64,000 nucleotides of DNA from Candidatus Tumulicola sp. (GCA_035601835.1 DATNNM010000012.1:1-64000); one strand, 5' to 3'. Positions 34,382-43,033 are shown, counted from the stretch's first letter. Notes: generated from the sequence alone by a model not told the origin. Numbers and translations: made by a program.

Positions 34382-34387
34382 TATGAT
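34358..34387 (+). promoter_or_regulatory. Candidate promoter for the rpsF-ssb-rpsR-rplI block
   Basis: TTGTCA at 34358-34363 and TATGAT at 34382-34387 are separated by 18 bases. They match consensus at five of six positions each. The -35 lies inside the end of alr. Transcription would begin near 34394 and immediately read through the palindrome at 34403-34422. Confidence 0.5.
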
Positions 34388-34402
34388 ACGCGGGCTTGCC
34401 GG

Positions 34403-34422
34403 CACGGAGCTGAAGCTCCGTG
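34403..34422. repeat. CT-NN-AG palindrome in the rpsF leader
   Basis: CACGGAGCT-GA-AGCTCCGTG, a perfect 9-bp inverted repeat, followed by GGCTAC. It lies about ten bases after the predicted transcription start of the rpsF block and 100 bases before the rpsF start, so it would form a hairpin in the leader RNA. Confidence 0.75.
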
Positions 34423-34521
34423 GCTACAAAAGAGAAGCAAGTATCCTTCCTGCTCGCCCGGTGCGTTCAAAACGCGCGTCAGGGCAAGCCGCCAGCCCAT
34501 AGGGAGGCAGCGCACGTTATA

Positions 34522-34803
34522 GTGCCGCAGTATGAGATAACCTATATCTTGAGCCCGGGCCTCGAAGAACCGAAGGTCGTCGAGGTGTCGACGCATTTCT
34601 CCGACGTCGCTAAGAACAACGGCGCCGAGTCGATCGCCGTCGAGCAGATGGGCAAGAGACGGCTGGCCTACGAGATCAAGCGCCAGCGCGAAGGCTACTA
34701 CGTGTCGATGAGGTTCTCAGGAGCGGCGGATGCGGCCAAAGAGGTCGTCCGCCAACTCCGCCTGCACGATGACGTATTGCGCGCGCTGCTGGTCAAACCC
34801 TAA
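34522..34803 (+). CDS. rpsF: 30S ribosomal protein S6
   Basis: A 93-residue ribosomal protein that pairs with S18. GTG 34522 is chosen because the protein then begins VPQYEITYILSPGLEE, the normal S6 start; the frame extends upstream to 34420 but that part is unrelated. A GGGAGG site is 14 bases away, rather far. The core MGKRRLAYEIKRQREGYYVSMRFSG is typical. S6 normally represses its own operon with S18 by binding a leader hairpin; the only clear hairpin here is the repeat at 34403. Confidence 0.94.
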   Translation: MPQYEITYILSPGLEEPKVVEVSTHFSDVAKNNGAESIAVEQMGKRRLAYEIKRQREGYYVSMRFSGAADAAKEVVRQLRLHDDVLRALLVKP

Positions 34804-34822
34804 ATCTGATTTGTATGTAGTG

Positions 34823-34840
34823 CCGGGGCTTTAGCCCCGG
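34823..34840. repeat. CT-NN-AG palindrome between rpsF and ssb
   Basis: CCGGGGCT-TT-AGCCCCGG, preceded by GTAGTG. The same sequence occurs at 55206-55225 and, with one change, at 4204. It lies just before the ssb ribosome-binding site (AGTAGGAGC). Confidence 0.75.
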
Positions 34841-34855
34841 AGTAGGAGCAATACC

Positions 34856-35296
34856 GTGGCCGGTTCATATAATCACATCGTCCTGGTCGGACGGCTGGTC
34901 GCCGATCCGGAGCTGCGTCAAACGCAGCAAGGCGTTCCTGTGGCGTCGTTTCGCATCGCCGTCGACCGCACGCGCGGCCGCGACGGCGGAGAAAAGCAGA
35001 CCGATTTCTTCGGCGTCAGCGTCTGGCGCGAGCGCGGTGAGCGCGCCGCCGAGTTCCTGCAGAAGGGCCGGCTGGTGCTGATCTCCGGTCGCTGCCACAT
35101 CCGCGAGTACACCGACAAAGAGAACAATCGTCGAACGGCGGTCGAGGTCCAAGCCGACGATTTCCAGATGCTCGACGCGAGACCCGGAGGCGCAAGCGCG
35201 GACGCGGGTTCGCAGCAAAAGCCCGCCGCCGCCCCAGGCAGCGCTCTGCCTGAATACAAGTACGACGCGGAAGCAGAAGAAGAGGTTCCGTTCTAA
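34856..35296 (+). CDS. ssb: Single-stranded DNA-binding protein
   Basis: A 146-residue OB-fold protein that coats single-stranded DNA. The fold is clear: [33 protein letters not shown], then [36 protein letters not shown]. The disordered tail ends EAEEEVPF, matching the acidic DDDIPF tip that recruits repair proteins. It starts at GTG 34856. rpsR follows after two bases. Confidence 0.96.
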   Translation: MAGSYNHIVLVGRLVADPELRQTQQGVPVASFRIAVDRTRGRDGGEKQTDFFGVSVWRERGERAAEFLQKGRLVLISGRCHIREYTDKENNRRTAVEVQADDFQMLDARPGGASADAGSQQKPAAAPGSALPEYKYDAEAEEEVPF

Positions 35297-35298
35297 TC

Positions 35299-35562
35299 AT
35301 GCCGCCAAGACCAAAAAGGCTAAAGCCCAAGAAGCGCGAGGGGCTCGATCGCAAGCCGAAGCGCAAAGTCTGCTCGTTCTGCGTCGACAAGGTCACGAAC
35401 ATCGACTATAAAGATATGATGCGGATCCGGAAATTCGTCTCGGAGCGCGGCAAGATCGTGCCGCGGCGCATCTCCGGGACCTGCGCGAAGCATCAACGCG
35501 CGCTCACCACGGCCATCAAGCGCGCCCGCGTCATGGCGCTCATCTCCTTCGCGGCGGAGTGA
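35299..35562 (+). CDS. rpsR: 30S ribosomal protein S18
   Basis: An 87-residue basic protein of the small subunit, partner of S6. The family core is present: [45 protein letters not shown]. The N terminus is a longer Lys/Arg/Pro-rich stretch. It keeps three cysteines (CSFC, GTC), the zinc-associated form. Its last codons overlap the start of rplI by four bases. Confidence 0.97.
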   Translation: MPPRPKRLKPKKREGLDRKPKRKVCSFCVDKVTNIDYKDMMRIRKFVSERGKIVPRRISGTCAKHQRALTTAIKRARVMALISFAAE

Positions 35563-36017
35563 CGAGGGTGAAGATCATCCTCAAGCAAGACGTCAAGGGC
35601 GTCGGCAAGGCGGGGACCGTCGCCGACGTGGCCGCCGGCTACGGCCGCAACTACCTGCTCCCGCACGGCCTGGCGGAAGAAGCCACCAAGGGCAACCTCG
35701 CCCAAGCGGCGTCACGCAAGGCCTCGCAGACAAAACGCGACGAGAAGACGCTCGCGGACGCGCGCGAAGTCGCCGCCAAGCTGGAAAGCCGGCCCGTCGT
35801 CATCAAAGCCAAAGGCGGCGAGAGCGGCAAGCTGTTCGGAGCGGTCACCAACGCCCAGATCGCCGAGGCGATCGAGGCGGCGTTCGGCGTCTCGCTGGAT
35901 CGCCACATCATCGATCTCGACGAGCCGATCAAGACCGCCGGCCAGCACACCTGCGAGGTCAAGCTGACGCAGGGCGTGATCGCGCGGGTCACGGTGACGG
36001 TGGAGCCGGAAGCTTGA
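35559..36017 (+). CDS. rplI: 50S ribosomal protein L9
   Basis: A 152-residue protein of the large subunit that limits frame slippage. The N-terminal domain is [40 protein letters not shown], followed by the long helix and the C-terminal RNA-binding domain ([22 protein letters not shown]). GTG 35559 overlaps the rpsR stop (GTGA); GTG 35568 is also possible and would start exactly at VKII. Confidence 0.97.
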   Translation: MTRVKIILKQDVKGVGKAGTVADVAAGYGRNYLLPHGLAEEATKGNLAQAASRKASQTKRDEKTLADAREVAAKLESRPVVIKAKGGESGKLFGAVTNAQIAEAIEAAFGVSLDRHIIDLDEPIKTAGQHTCEVKLTQGVIARVTVTVEPEA

Positions 36018-36154
36018 TGGGTTGTGAATTATGCGAATTGCGCGAATGATTGTTGTGAATTGCGCGAATAACCACAAGATATAGTAGAAGCGGCCGAGAG
36101 TCGCTTCTTTCCGCTAGAGGCGCGCCGCACGGGCGCGAGAATATCAAAAATATT

Positions 36155-37501
36155 ATGGCGCTCCTTTCCATCGATCGACTTCCTCCGCAGAACCTCGATG
36201 CAGAGCAAGCGGTGCTCGGTTCGCTCATGGTGGACCGGGAATTGGTGCCGGTCGTCTCCGAGATCGTCGGCAAGGCCGATTTCTATGCCCCGCATCACGG
36301 CACGCTTTTCGATATCATCAACGCGTTGTACGATCGCGGCGAGCCGGTCGATAAGGTGTCGGTGGCAGAAGAGCTGCGCCGCCGCAAGCTGCTGGACGAC
36401 GTCGGCGGCCTCGAGTTCTTGACGCAACTGTTGAACGCCGTCCCGACGACCGCGTCCGCAGAGTACTACGCGAAGGTGGTCGCGGAAAAGGCGATCCTGC
36501 GCTCGCTGATATTGGCCGGCGGGCGCATCACCGGCATGGGCTTCGAGCCCAGCGACAACGTGGAACAGACGCTCGATCAATGCGAGCAGATGATCTTCCA
36601 GATCGGCCATCGCCACTCTGGCGGGTTCACGATGGTGAAGGATCTGCTCAAACCGGCATTCGAGCAGATCAACAAACTCTATCATCAGCAGGGCCAGGTC
36701 ACCGGCGTTCCTTCAGGCTTTAGGAAGCTGGATGAATTCACCGCCGGCTTCCAGCCGGGCGAACTCATCATCATCGCCGCTCGTCCCTCGATGGGCAAGA
36801 CGTCGCTGTCCTTGAACATCGCGGTGCACGCCGCCAAGAGCGCCGGCAAGTCCGTCGCCGTGTTCTCGCTCGAGATGAGCAGCAACCAGTTGGTGCAGCG
36901 GTTGCTCTCCGCCGAGGCGCGCATCGACGCACAACGGCTGCGCACCGGCAGCATCAAAGATGATGACTGGGGCAAGATATCGGCCGCGATGGGCGAGTTG
37001 GCCGATCTTGCGATCCATGTCGACGATGCCGCGGCGCTGCGCGTCAGCGAGCTGCGCTCGCGCGCGCGGCGGCTGCACGCCAAGTACGGCCTCGATGTCA
37101 TCATCATCGACTACTTGCAATTGCTGCAGTCGAGCAATCTCAAGGCGAACAATCGCGTGGAGATCATCGACGACATCTGCCGCGGCCTCAAGACGCTCGC
37201 CAAAGAGCTGAAGGTGCCGGTCATCGCGCTCGCGCAGCTCAACCGCTCACCCGAGACGCGCAACGACAAGCGCCCGCTGCTTTCGGACCTGCGCGAATCG
37301 GGCGGCATCGAGCAGGAGGCGGACGTCGTGGCGTTCATCTACCGCGATGAGTATTACAACGACCCGACGCCGGAGAACGAGAACATCGCCGAGATCATCA
37401 TCGCAAAACAGCGCAATGGTCCGACGGGTGCCATCAAACTGCGCTTCGACAAGCGGTTCACCGCGTTCTCAGACTTAGATCTAGAACACACCGAATACTA
37501 A
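36155..37501 (+). CDS. dnaB: Replicative DNA helicase DnaB
   Basis: A 448-residue hexameric helicase of the replication fork. The N-terminal domain (PPQNLDAEQAVLGSLMVD, residues 8-110) binds primase. The RecA-like domain carries Walker A (IIAARPSMGKTSLSLNIA, near residue 210) and Walker B-type DVIIIDYLQLL, and ends with the ESGGIEQEADVV and IAKQRNGPTG motifs. No intein is present. The start has no strong ribosome-binding site. Its stop overlaps that of the convergent PQQ dehydrogenase by four bases. Confidence 0.97.
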   Translation: MALLSIDRLPPQNLDAEQAVLGSLMVDRELVPVVSEIVGKADFYAPHHGTLFDIINALYDRGEPVDKVSVAEELRRRKLLDDVGGLEFLTQLLNAVPTTASAEYYAKVVAEKAILRSLILAGGRITGMGFEPSDNVEQTLDQCEQMIFQIGHRHSGGFTMVKDLLKPAFEQINKLYHQQGQVTGVPSGFRKLDEFTAGFQPGELIIIAARPSMGKTSLSLNIAVHAAKSAGKSVAVFSLEMSSNQLVQRLLSAEARIDAQRLRTGSIKDDDWGKISAAMGELADLAIHVDDAAALRVSELRSRARRLHAKYGLDVIIIDYLQLLQSSNLKANNRVEIIDDICRGLKTLAKELKVPVIALAQLNRSPETRNDKRPLLSDLRESGGIEQEADVVAFIYRDEYYNDPTPENENIAEIIIAKQRNGPTGAIKLRFDKRFTAFSDLDLEHTEY

Positions 37502-39276
37502 CGCGGCAGCGCGAACACGACGAGAAGATCGTGATCCGAGCCGTCGCGCGAGTACACATCTGCGGACAGCGCGAGGTATTCGCGTCCTCGCAGCCGATAC
37601 AGGACCGGCGGGCCGTCGAGGCGAGCGCTGACCTTCGGCAGCTCCGGCTGGCCGAAGAGCGCGTGATGGACGCTCATGAACGCGTCTTGGAGCCATTGCC
37701 GGGCGCTTCGGTGGTTTGCCGCCCAGCCTTCGTCCGTTTCGGCGATGACCTGCCGCCACAGTTGCCTTCCACTGCGCGCATCAAACGCGTACAGCACGCC
37801 ATTGGGATCGGGGACGAAGACGATTCCGCCGGCGGACAGTGAGCCGCCCATGAAGCTCTTGGAGTAGGGTCCGCCCTTGCCGCTCGACAGGTAGCGTCGC
37901 CACGCGATCCGGCCCGTATTCACATCCAGTGCGCTGACGGAGAAGAGCGCATAGCGCAGCTCCTCCGAGTCGCCGGCGGGCCACAGCACCGCTGGGCGCC
38001 ACGGCTGCGGTGTGGTCGGGGAGTGCGTGCTCGGCATGTCGATCGCTGCGACGAACGCGCGCGAGAGGACCGGGTCGTAGGAGACCGGTCCTATGGCGCC
38101 TCCCAGGGCGCCGGGCTCCATGATTGAGGATTGCGCGTACGGCGACTTGTAGAGATGGCGCTGGGGCACAAAATTTTGCGACACGCGGATCAGCGCGCCG
38201 GTATCGCGGTTGAGCACATACAGCCAGCCTGTTTTGCCGGCCTCAGCCACGGCGGGCACCCGCCGGCCGCTGCGATCGAGCACATCCAAAAGAAACGGTG
38301 GGCTCCCGGCGTCATAATCCCAGACGTCGTGCGGCGTCTCTTGATAATACCAACGCATCGCGCCGGTGCGAGCGTTCAGCGCCACGATCGAATCCGTAAA
38401 CAGGTTGTCCCCAGGCCGTGTGAGACCGCTGTAGTTCGGCGATGGATTTCCCGTGGACAGGTAGATCGTGCCACGCCTCGGGTCGAGCGCCGGCGTCATC
38501 CACACGGTGCCGCCGCCATGCTGCCACGCCTCGCGAAACGCCGGCGCAGCGGCACGTTCGAGCGCCACGTCGCGGTTCAGAGGCACGCCATGGACGGCCG
38601 CGACGTACGAACCTTCCCAGTCGGGTGCCACCGACCACCAGCGCCAAAGCTGCGCGCCGTCCGAAGCGCGATACGCGGTGAAACAGCCGCGTACCCCGAA
38701 CTCGGCGCCCGAACTGCCCACGAAAACCATCCCGCCCCATACCAGCGGCGCCATGGTCTCGCTGTAGCCGGCCAGCGGATCCCCGACCTGCACCTCCCAA
38801 CGCAGTTCTCCGGTGCGGCGATCGAGCGCGATGAGCCGCGCGTCAAGCGTCGCGAGATAGACGTGCCGGTCGTCGACCGCGACTCCTCGGTTGACGCGGC
38901 CGCAGCACTGCGCGACGGCGCTCAATCGGGGCGTGTACTCCCAGCGCGGCACACCGCTGGCGGCATCCAACGCGTACGTGCTGTCGTCATCGCCCGTGGT
39001 CACATACAGCATCTCGCCGACGACGATGGGCGACGACTCCATCGAGCCGCGCGCGCTTGCTCGAAATTCCCAGGCGATTCTCAAGCTGCGCACGTGCTTG
39101 GGATCGATGCCGGTACGCGATACATGGCGCGTGTTGGCGTAATCGAAGCCGTAGGTCGGCCACGCGACGTCGCCGACCGCGGCTGGTGCCGGCAATGGGC
39201 GGATTATGAGAAAAAAAGCGACGGCGAGCGAGGCAAAGCCCGCGAGCAATCTAGGACGTGAGCGCATCCACACCAA
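37498..39276 (-). CDS. PQQ-dependent dehydrogenase (quinoprotein)
   Basis: A 592-residue periplasmic quinoprotein with a signal peptide and an eight-bladed propeller of PQQ repeats (for example LYVTTGDDDSTYALDAASGVPRWEY, LDVNTGRIAWRRYLS). The vicinal disulfide next to the cofactor is seen as AVAQCCGRVNRGVAV near residue 125, as in methanol/ethanol dehydrogenases. It oxidises an alcohol or sugar and passes electrons to a cytochrome; it has no fused heme domain, so a separate carrier is needed. No PQQ-synthesis gene is in the window. The substrate is unknown. Confidence 0.88.
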   Translation of the reverse strand: MVWMRSRPRLLAGFASLAVAFFLIIRPLPAPAAVGDVAWPTYGFDYANTRHVSRTGIDPKHVRSLRIAWEFRASARGSMESSPIVVGEMLYVTTGDDDSTYALDAASGVPRWEYTPRLSAVAQCCGRVNRGVAVDDRHVYLATLDARLIALDRRTGELRWEVQVGDPLAGYSETMAPLVWGGMVFVGSSGAEFGVRGCFTAYRASDGAQLWRWWSVAPDWEGSYVAAVHGVPLNRDVALERAAAPAFREAWQHGGGTVWMTPALDPRRGTIYLSTGNPSPNYSGLTRPGDNLFTDSIVALNARTGAMRWYYQETPHDVWDYDAGSPPFLLDVLDRSGRRVPAVAEAGKTGWLYVLNRDTGALIRVSQNFVPQRHLYKSPYAQSSIMEPGALGGAIGPVSYDPVLSRAFVAAIDMPSTHSPTTPQPWRPAVLWPAGDSEELRYALFSVSALDVNTGRIAWRRYLSSGKGGPYSKSFMGGSLSAGGIVFVPDPNGVLYAFDARSGRQLWRQVIAETDEGWAANHRSARQWLQDAFMSVHHALFGQPELPKVSARLDGPPVLYRLRGREYLALSADVYSRDGSDHDLLVVFALPR

Positions 39277-39290
39277 ACGTTGCGTGACTT

Positions 39291-40691
39291 GTGATCGCGT
39301 ATTTCACCAGCGTGCTGTTGTTCGCCCTATGGGAAGTGGTGCGCCCAAAAACGGGCCTTCTTCCCCCGGGCCCGCGCAGCGGATTGGTCGCCAAACAGCC
39401 GCGCGCCGCCGCACTCGTGGTCATGGTCGCGCTCGTCGCTCTGTTCGCGTTGCAACTCGCGTTGCTGCGTTGGGCCGCCTACCATCAGCAAGTGAACTCG
39501 GCCTGGTTCTACCGGCTGCCGATACCGATCGTCACTGACCGCGGTCCGTTCGTCCCCGACATTCGGCAGGCTGTCAGCCTGTCACTGCTCGCGATCGTCA
39601 TCGCGCAGTGTGCGGCCCTGTATCTTCTTCATCGCATCCTGCTCTCTGGGAGTGGTGCCCAACGGGGTTTGATGGTCGCGGGGTGCGCCGCGCTCGTGGC
39701 AATGGCGGTCTTCGCGCCCGTGGTCACGAGCGGGGACATCTACGCTTACGTATCGGATGCGCTGCTGGGCTGGGGCGCCTACCATCCGACCGCGCAGCGG
39801 CTACCTGGCAATTTTGGGCTCGTCAACGACTATTGGGGCAGCCCGCCGTGGCCTTCGCCATACGGGCCGCTCTTCATCGCCCTCGATCATTACATCGTCG
39901 GCGGCGCCAAACTTTCGTTGTTCGGGTCACTGCTGCTGCTGCGCTTCATCAACGCAGCGGGCCTTGTTGCGGTGATCGTGTTGCTGCGCAGGCTCAAAGT
40001 CGAACCTGCGACGATCGCGCTTTTGGCGTGCAACCCATATTTCATCTTCGAACTCATCGCCGACGGGCACAATGACATGCTCGCGCTCGCCTTGACGCTC
40101 GGAGCGTTCTCCGCTCGCTCGCAGCTCGTGGCGGCTGCCCTGGCCATCGCGGCAGGCCTAATCAAATTGCCCTACGCCTTCGTATGCGCGATCTGCTTTG
40201 CGGCAAAGGGAACGCTCGCGCAGCGTTTAGCCCTGACTGCGTCCGTGATCATCACCGCCGTCACCGTCTCGGTGCTCGTCGGGGGCCTGCCTTACGTCGG
40301 CGGCCTTGGCGTGCAAGCCGTTTACGCCGCGCGCGCGTTCAATCCAGAGCGAGTCGTGCCGCACGGGCTCGCGCTTGCCTTCGCGGTCATCGCGCTGATC
40401 GCGGCGCTCGTCGCCGCGCGCAAGTTCGTCGCAGCCGCGTGGGCGATGCCCGCGCTTACCATAAACCTCTACCCCTGGTATCTGACCATGGGTCTTCCGT
40501 ACGCCATCTATCAGCGGTCGGCATTACCCGTCTTTTGCGTGCTGTATCCGCTCGCCGCGTTCGCGCTCGACCCGTGCTTTTCGGTTCCGTGGCTTCCCGC
40601 CGCACTTGTCGCCGCGCCACTTGTCTTCGCGGCGTTCGAAATGATCTTTCGGCGGCGCGTGCCAGAGCCCACCGGCCAGGGTGTAGTCTAA
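39291..40691 (+). CDS. GT-C family polyprenol-phosphate-dependent glycosyltransferase-like membrane protein
   Basis: A 466-residue membrane protein with about twelve helices. The first large loop reads VVTSGDIYAYVSDALLGWGAYHPTAQRLP, then SPYGPLFIALDHYIVGG, and later IADGHNDMLALALTLGAFSAR. This pattern is found in mannosyltransferases of the MptA/B type and related GT-C enzymes, which use lipid-linked sugars and an acidic Asp in the first loop. The sugar and acceptor are unknown. GTG 39291 is the start used; it is divergent from the PQQ dehydrogenase with 14 bases between. Confidence 0.75.
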   Translation: MIAYFTSVLLFALWEVVRPKTGLLPPGPRSGLVAKQPRAAALVVMVALVALFALQLALLRWAAYHQQVNSAWFYRLPIPIVTDRGPFVPDIRQAVSLSLLAIVIAQCAALYLLHRILLSGSGAQRGLMVAGCAALVAMAVFAPVVTSGDIYAYVSDALLGWGAYHPTAQRLPGNFGLVNDYWGSPPWPSPYGPLFIALDHYIVGGAKLSLFGSLLLLRFINAAGLVAVIVLLRRLKVEPATIALLACNPYFIFELIADGHNDMLALALTLGAFSARSQLVAAALAIAAGLIKLPYAFVCAICFAAKGTLAQRLALTASVIITAVTVSVLVGGLPYVGGLGVQAVYAARAFNPERVVPHGLALAFAVIALIAALVAARKFVAAAWAMPALTINLYPWYLTMGLPYAIYQRSALPVFCVLYPLAAFALDPCFSVPWLPAALVAAPLVFAAFEMIFRRRVPEPTGQGVV

Positions 40692-40746
40692 GCGCTAGAC
40701 GGGTACATTGCTGGTAGGTACGCACACAACATGATTGGGGTGACTT

Positions 40747-41010
40747 ATGGGTATGGGCTTCATCTCATGGATAGTCGTTGGCATCATCGCCGGGTGGCTT
40801 GCGAAGTTCGTCATCCGCGGTGAAGGGCCGGGCGGCATCCTCGGCGACCTCATCATCGGGGTCCTCGGCGCGATCCTCGGCGGTTGGATCTGGAATTACT
40901 TCGGTCACGTGGGCGCGACAGGGATCAACATCCCGAGCATTATCGTGGCTTTCGTCGGAGCCGTCATCCTGTTGTTCCTCGCGCGGGCATTGACCGGTCG
41001 GCGCGCCTAA
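40747..41010 (+). CDS. GlsB/YeaQ/YmgE family membrane protein
   Basis: An 87-residue protein with three helices: FISWIVVGIIAGWLAKFVI, GILGDLIIGVLGAILGGWIW, and a C-terminal IIVAFVGAVILLFLARAL. The GGIxGDLIIGVLGAxLGG pattern is the GlsB (transglycosylase-associated) family, linked to stress in several bacteria but biochemically undefined. GGGGTGA lies just before ATG 40747; ATG 40753 is an alternative. It ends in a four-base stop overlap with the gene on the other strand. Confidence 0.9.
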   Translation: MGMGFISWIVVGIIAGWLAKFVIRGEGPGGILGDLIIGVLGAILGGWIWNYFGHVGATGINIPSIIVAFVGAVILLFLARALTGRRA

Positions 41011-41597
41011 GTCACGAGTTTGGCCGCGGCTCGGGGGAGATGAAGCTCGAGCCGCGGTATGCCGGGCGGGTACGTGACCGGGCGCTCATCGAGGTAGCGG
41101 CGCGAGATCGCCGCGATGTATTCGAAGTTCTCGAAAATGGTTTCATTTCCGGTGGTCGCGCGAGTGATCGCGATAAAGCCATCGAGGAGATCCCAATTGT
41201 TGAGAACCACCCAGCCGTAGATATCGAGAAAGAGGGCTCGGTCGAAGATCCCATTCTTGACGAGTGCGCCGAGATTCTCGTACGTGTTGGCGATGAGAAC
41301 CGACGCTTGCCGGATACGGACGTGATCTTGATCGCTCGTCGGACGTTCCCTCTTGGCTTCTGCCACGCAGTAAGCGCAAAACGCTGGATCTTCGAGCGCA
41401 TGCGGGAGATCGTGGCGAAGCATCAGCTCCGCCTCACGAAAATCCGGACTATCCAATTCGTTTTGAATGGCGAGCAGCGCAGTGATTTGATTTCCCGCGC
41501 GCAGGTGGCGTAGTTGCACCAGCGCGGCGATCGCGGTGGCGGCCACGATGACAACCGTTGTAACGGTCCCAAAGGTATTGATGATTTCGAGCGACAT
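41007..41597 (-). CDS. Membrane-anchored protein, unknown (DUF4760-like)
   Basis: A 196-residue protein. ATG 41597 is chosen because GGAGG lies six bases upstream and the protein then opens with one membrane helix (INTFGTVTTVVIVAATAIAALVQL). The cytoplasmic part is helical, with conserved-looking segments LLAIQNELDSPDFREAELMLRHDLP, VLIANTYENLGALVKNGIFDRALFLDIYGWVVLNNWDLLDGFIA. This arrangement of a single helix and a helical domain is like DUF4760-type proteins, whose function is unknown. Confidence 0.78.
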   Translation of the reverse strand: MSLEIINTFGTVTTVVIVAATAIAALVQLRHLRAGNQITALLAIQNELDSPDFREAELMLRHDLPHALEDPAFCAYCVAEAKRERPTSDQDHVRIRQASVLIANTYENLGALVKNGIFDRALFLDIYGWVVLNNWDLLDGFIAITRATTGNETIFENFEYIAAISRRYLDERPVTYPPGIPRLELHLPRAAAKLVT

Positions 41598-41741
41598 GGC
41601 AACCTCCGGCAACGTGTCAGCCAACCCACAAAAGGGGCCGGCCTGGGCTTGAGTCTGGGGAGTTTGTTTCGGCGCCACGGCCCACCTCGCGCCGAGCACA
41701 GCAGGCGCGTAGGAGGGCCGCCGGAGAAAATGACACTTCTC

Positions 41742-41778
41742 GCCGACGTAGCTCAGCGGTAGAGCAGCGGTTTCGTAA
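41742..41778 (+). pseudogene. tRNA-Thr 5' fragment (first 37 bases)
   Basis: These 37 bases are identical to the first 37 bases of the intact tRNA-Thr at 43188, from the acceptor strand through the D arm and the whole anticodon loop (TTCGTAA). After 41778 the sequence no longer pairs, so no tRNA can form. The break falls exactly at the end of the anticodon loop, a known crossover site of tyrosine integrases. It is a half-tRNA left by integration or duplication. Confidence 0.85.
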
Positions 41779-42287
41779 TTCTAGAAAGGCGTGTCGTCAA
41801 GTTATGGCACGTTCCTTTTTTCTCGTCGCACCACCGCGTAGGGTTGCTTGGGTTTGGATGCTGCCGCATGGTTCCGTGACCGCGGCGTGACCACACGCAA
41901 AAAACCCCGGTCGGCCCCAAGGTGGTCCATTTTCGGAATTTGATCCCTCGGCGCGCAATTTCGAGATTTTTTCCAGAATAATTCCATATGCACCCGAGCA
42001 AGCCTAACGGCTTATTGGGTAAGGGGCAGCCTCGGAAAACGCTCGGGAAGTCGTGGTCCGGCTAGCTGGTCAACGGGCCGCCCCAAACCCCTATGACGGG
42101 GATGCCTGAGGAAGGGCCGAACTCTAACGTGTTCTTTGGGGTAAGGGGGCTTACGATGCGCCCACAGTTTGTTGCTCTTGCGCTAGGCTTCTTTCTGGCG
42201 GTTGTGACCCGAGGTGGCGTTTAGCATAAGGAGGAATTGTGAGCAGGTATCATTTTAGTGGCATATCGCCTCGTTAGCGCTGCGCGG
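41779..42287. other. Gap with decayed sequence and possible structured RNA
   Basis: About 510 bases without a convincing gene. 41870-41897 resembles 43088-43112 (CCGTGACC...CGTGACCAC). From 41993 the DNA folds well: CCCGAGC at 41993-41999 pairs with GCTCGGG at 42041-42047 around a small AAGCC/GGCTT hairpin, and CCCC/GGGG pairs at 42088-42101. A 22-codon frame with a ribosome-binding site (42156-42224, a bare signal-peptide-like MRPQFVALALGFFLAVV) and a very strong AAGGAGG before a short frame at 42239 look like the starts of genes that have been lost. Confidence 0.45.
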
Positions 42288-42677
42288 TTAGCGCTCGCGG
42301 GCACCGTTCTGAACCGAGAGCTCCCAGCGATACCCGTCCGGATCGTGAAACCACAGGCCCATATGCGGCGAGCCCGGCGCTGTGGGGCCGATCTCGTTGC
42401 CGGGATCTTCCAGTTCTACGCCGTTTTTCTTCAGCATCTCGAGCGCTTCGTGTAGCGCGCGCATACTGTCGAGGTGAAACGACATGTGGTCAATCGTGTC
42501 CGGATGTGGTGTGCCTTTGAAGAACCCGATGATAATTGCGTCGTTCGTCAGCGCGATGGCCTCATCGGACCGGAACATTTCATGCAGATCGAAGTTCTTG
42601 GTCCAAAACTGCGCGCTCTTCTCCGGGTCTCTGACGGCAAGGCTGAAATGCCAGACCGCGCCAAGTTGTACTTTCAC
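42288..42677 (-). CDS. VOC-family (glyoxalase/dioxygenase-like) protein
   Basis: A 129-residue protein of the vicinal-oxygen-chelate fold. GTG 42677 is chosen because AAGAGG lies about seven bases upstream and the protein then begins VKVQLGAVWHFSLAVRDPEKSAQFW, the normal family start. Metal-ligand candidates are the His in VWHFSLAV, a His in DTIDHMSFHLDS, and the Glu in DGYRWELSV. The reaction cannot be named. It lies in the decayed island between the tRNA fragment and the intact tRNA, so it may have come with the inserted DNA. Confidence 0.82.
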   Translation of the reverse strand: MKVQLGAVWHFSLAVRDPEKSAQFWTKNFDLHEMFRSDEAIALTNDAIIIGFFKGTPHPDTIDHMSFHLDSMRALHEALEMLKKNGVELEDPGNEIGPTAPGSPHMGLWFHDPDGYRWELSVQNGARER

Positions 42678-42758
42678 GTCCGTACCTCTTCGTAACGCAT
42701 CAAGTCGCGGCTTGTACGCGCGGGTGATGCGAGCTTTCTGCACATTCGTAAGGCCCCG

Positions 42759-42960
42759 TCATTCCACCTCGACACGGTAAATCACGCCGCCTATGAACTT
42801 CCCGCGATCCGACACGAGCAGCGCGACGGCCTCAGCGATGTCCTCGGGGGCGCCGATGCGACCTAGCGGAATACTTCTGATCCAATCACCAGGGGAAAAT
42901 TCGGGATGCGCCTTGCTAAACTCGTTCGGTGGTCTTGCGGCTAGGGCACGACACAGCCAT
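42759..42960 (-). pseudogene. C-terminal remnant of a short-chain dehydrogenase (SDR)
   Basis: The minus-strand frame ending at 42759 encodes a classic SDR C terminus: IPLGRIGAPEDIAEAVALL followed by VSDRGKFIGGVIYRVE. About 60 codons remain. The upstream part with the cofactor-binding glycine motif and the Tyr-Lys active site is missing; the sequence past 42960 is unrelated. It is therefore a truncated gene. Confidence 0.75.
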
Positions 42961-43033
42961 GCTCATGCGGGTATACGGCCACCAATTGCCATCGGCTGAA
43001 GACACGGCGGCTCAGGCGCTCCAGCAAGCTCTT

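Noticed and set aside
42101..42130. CTGAGGA...CGAA as a hammerhead ribozyme core
   Set aside because: The second core element should read GAAAC; here it is GAAC, and helices I and III do not form around it.
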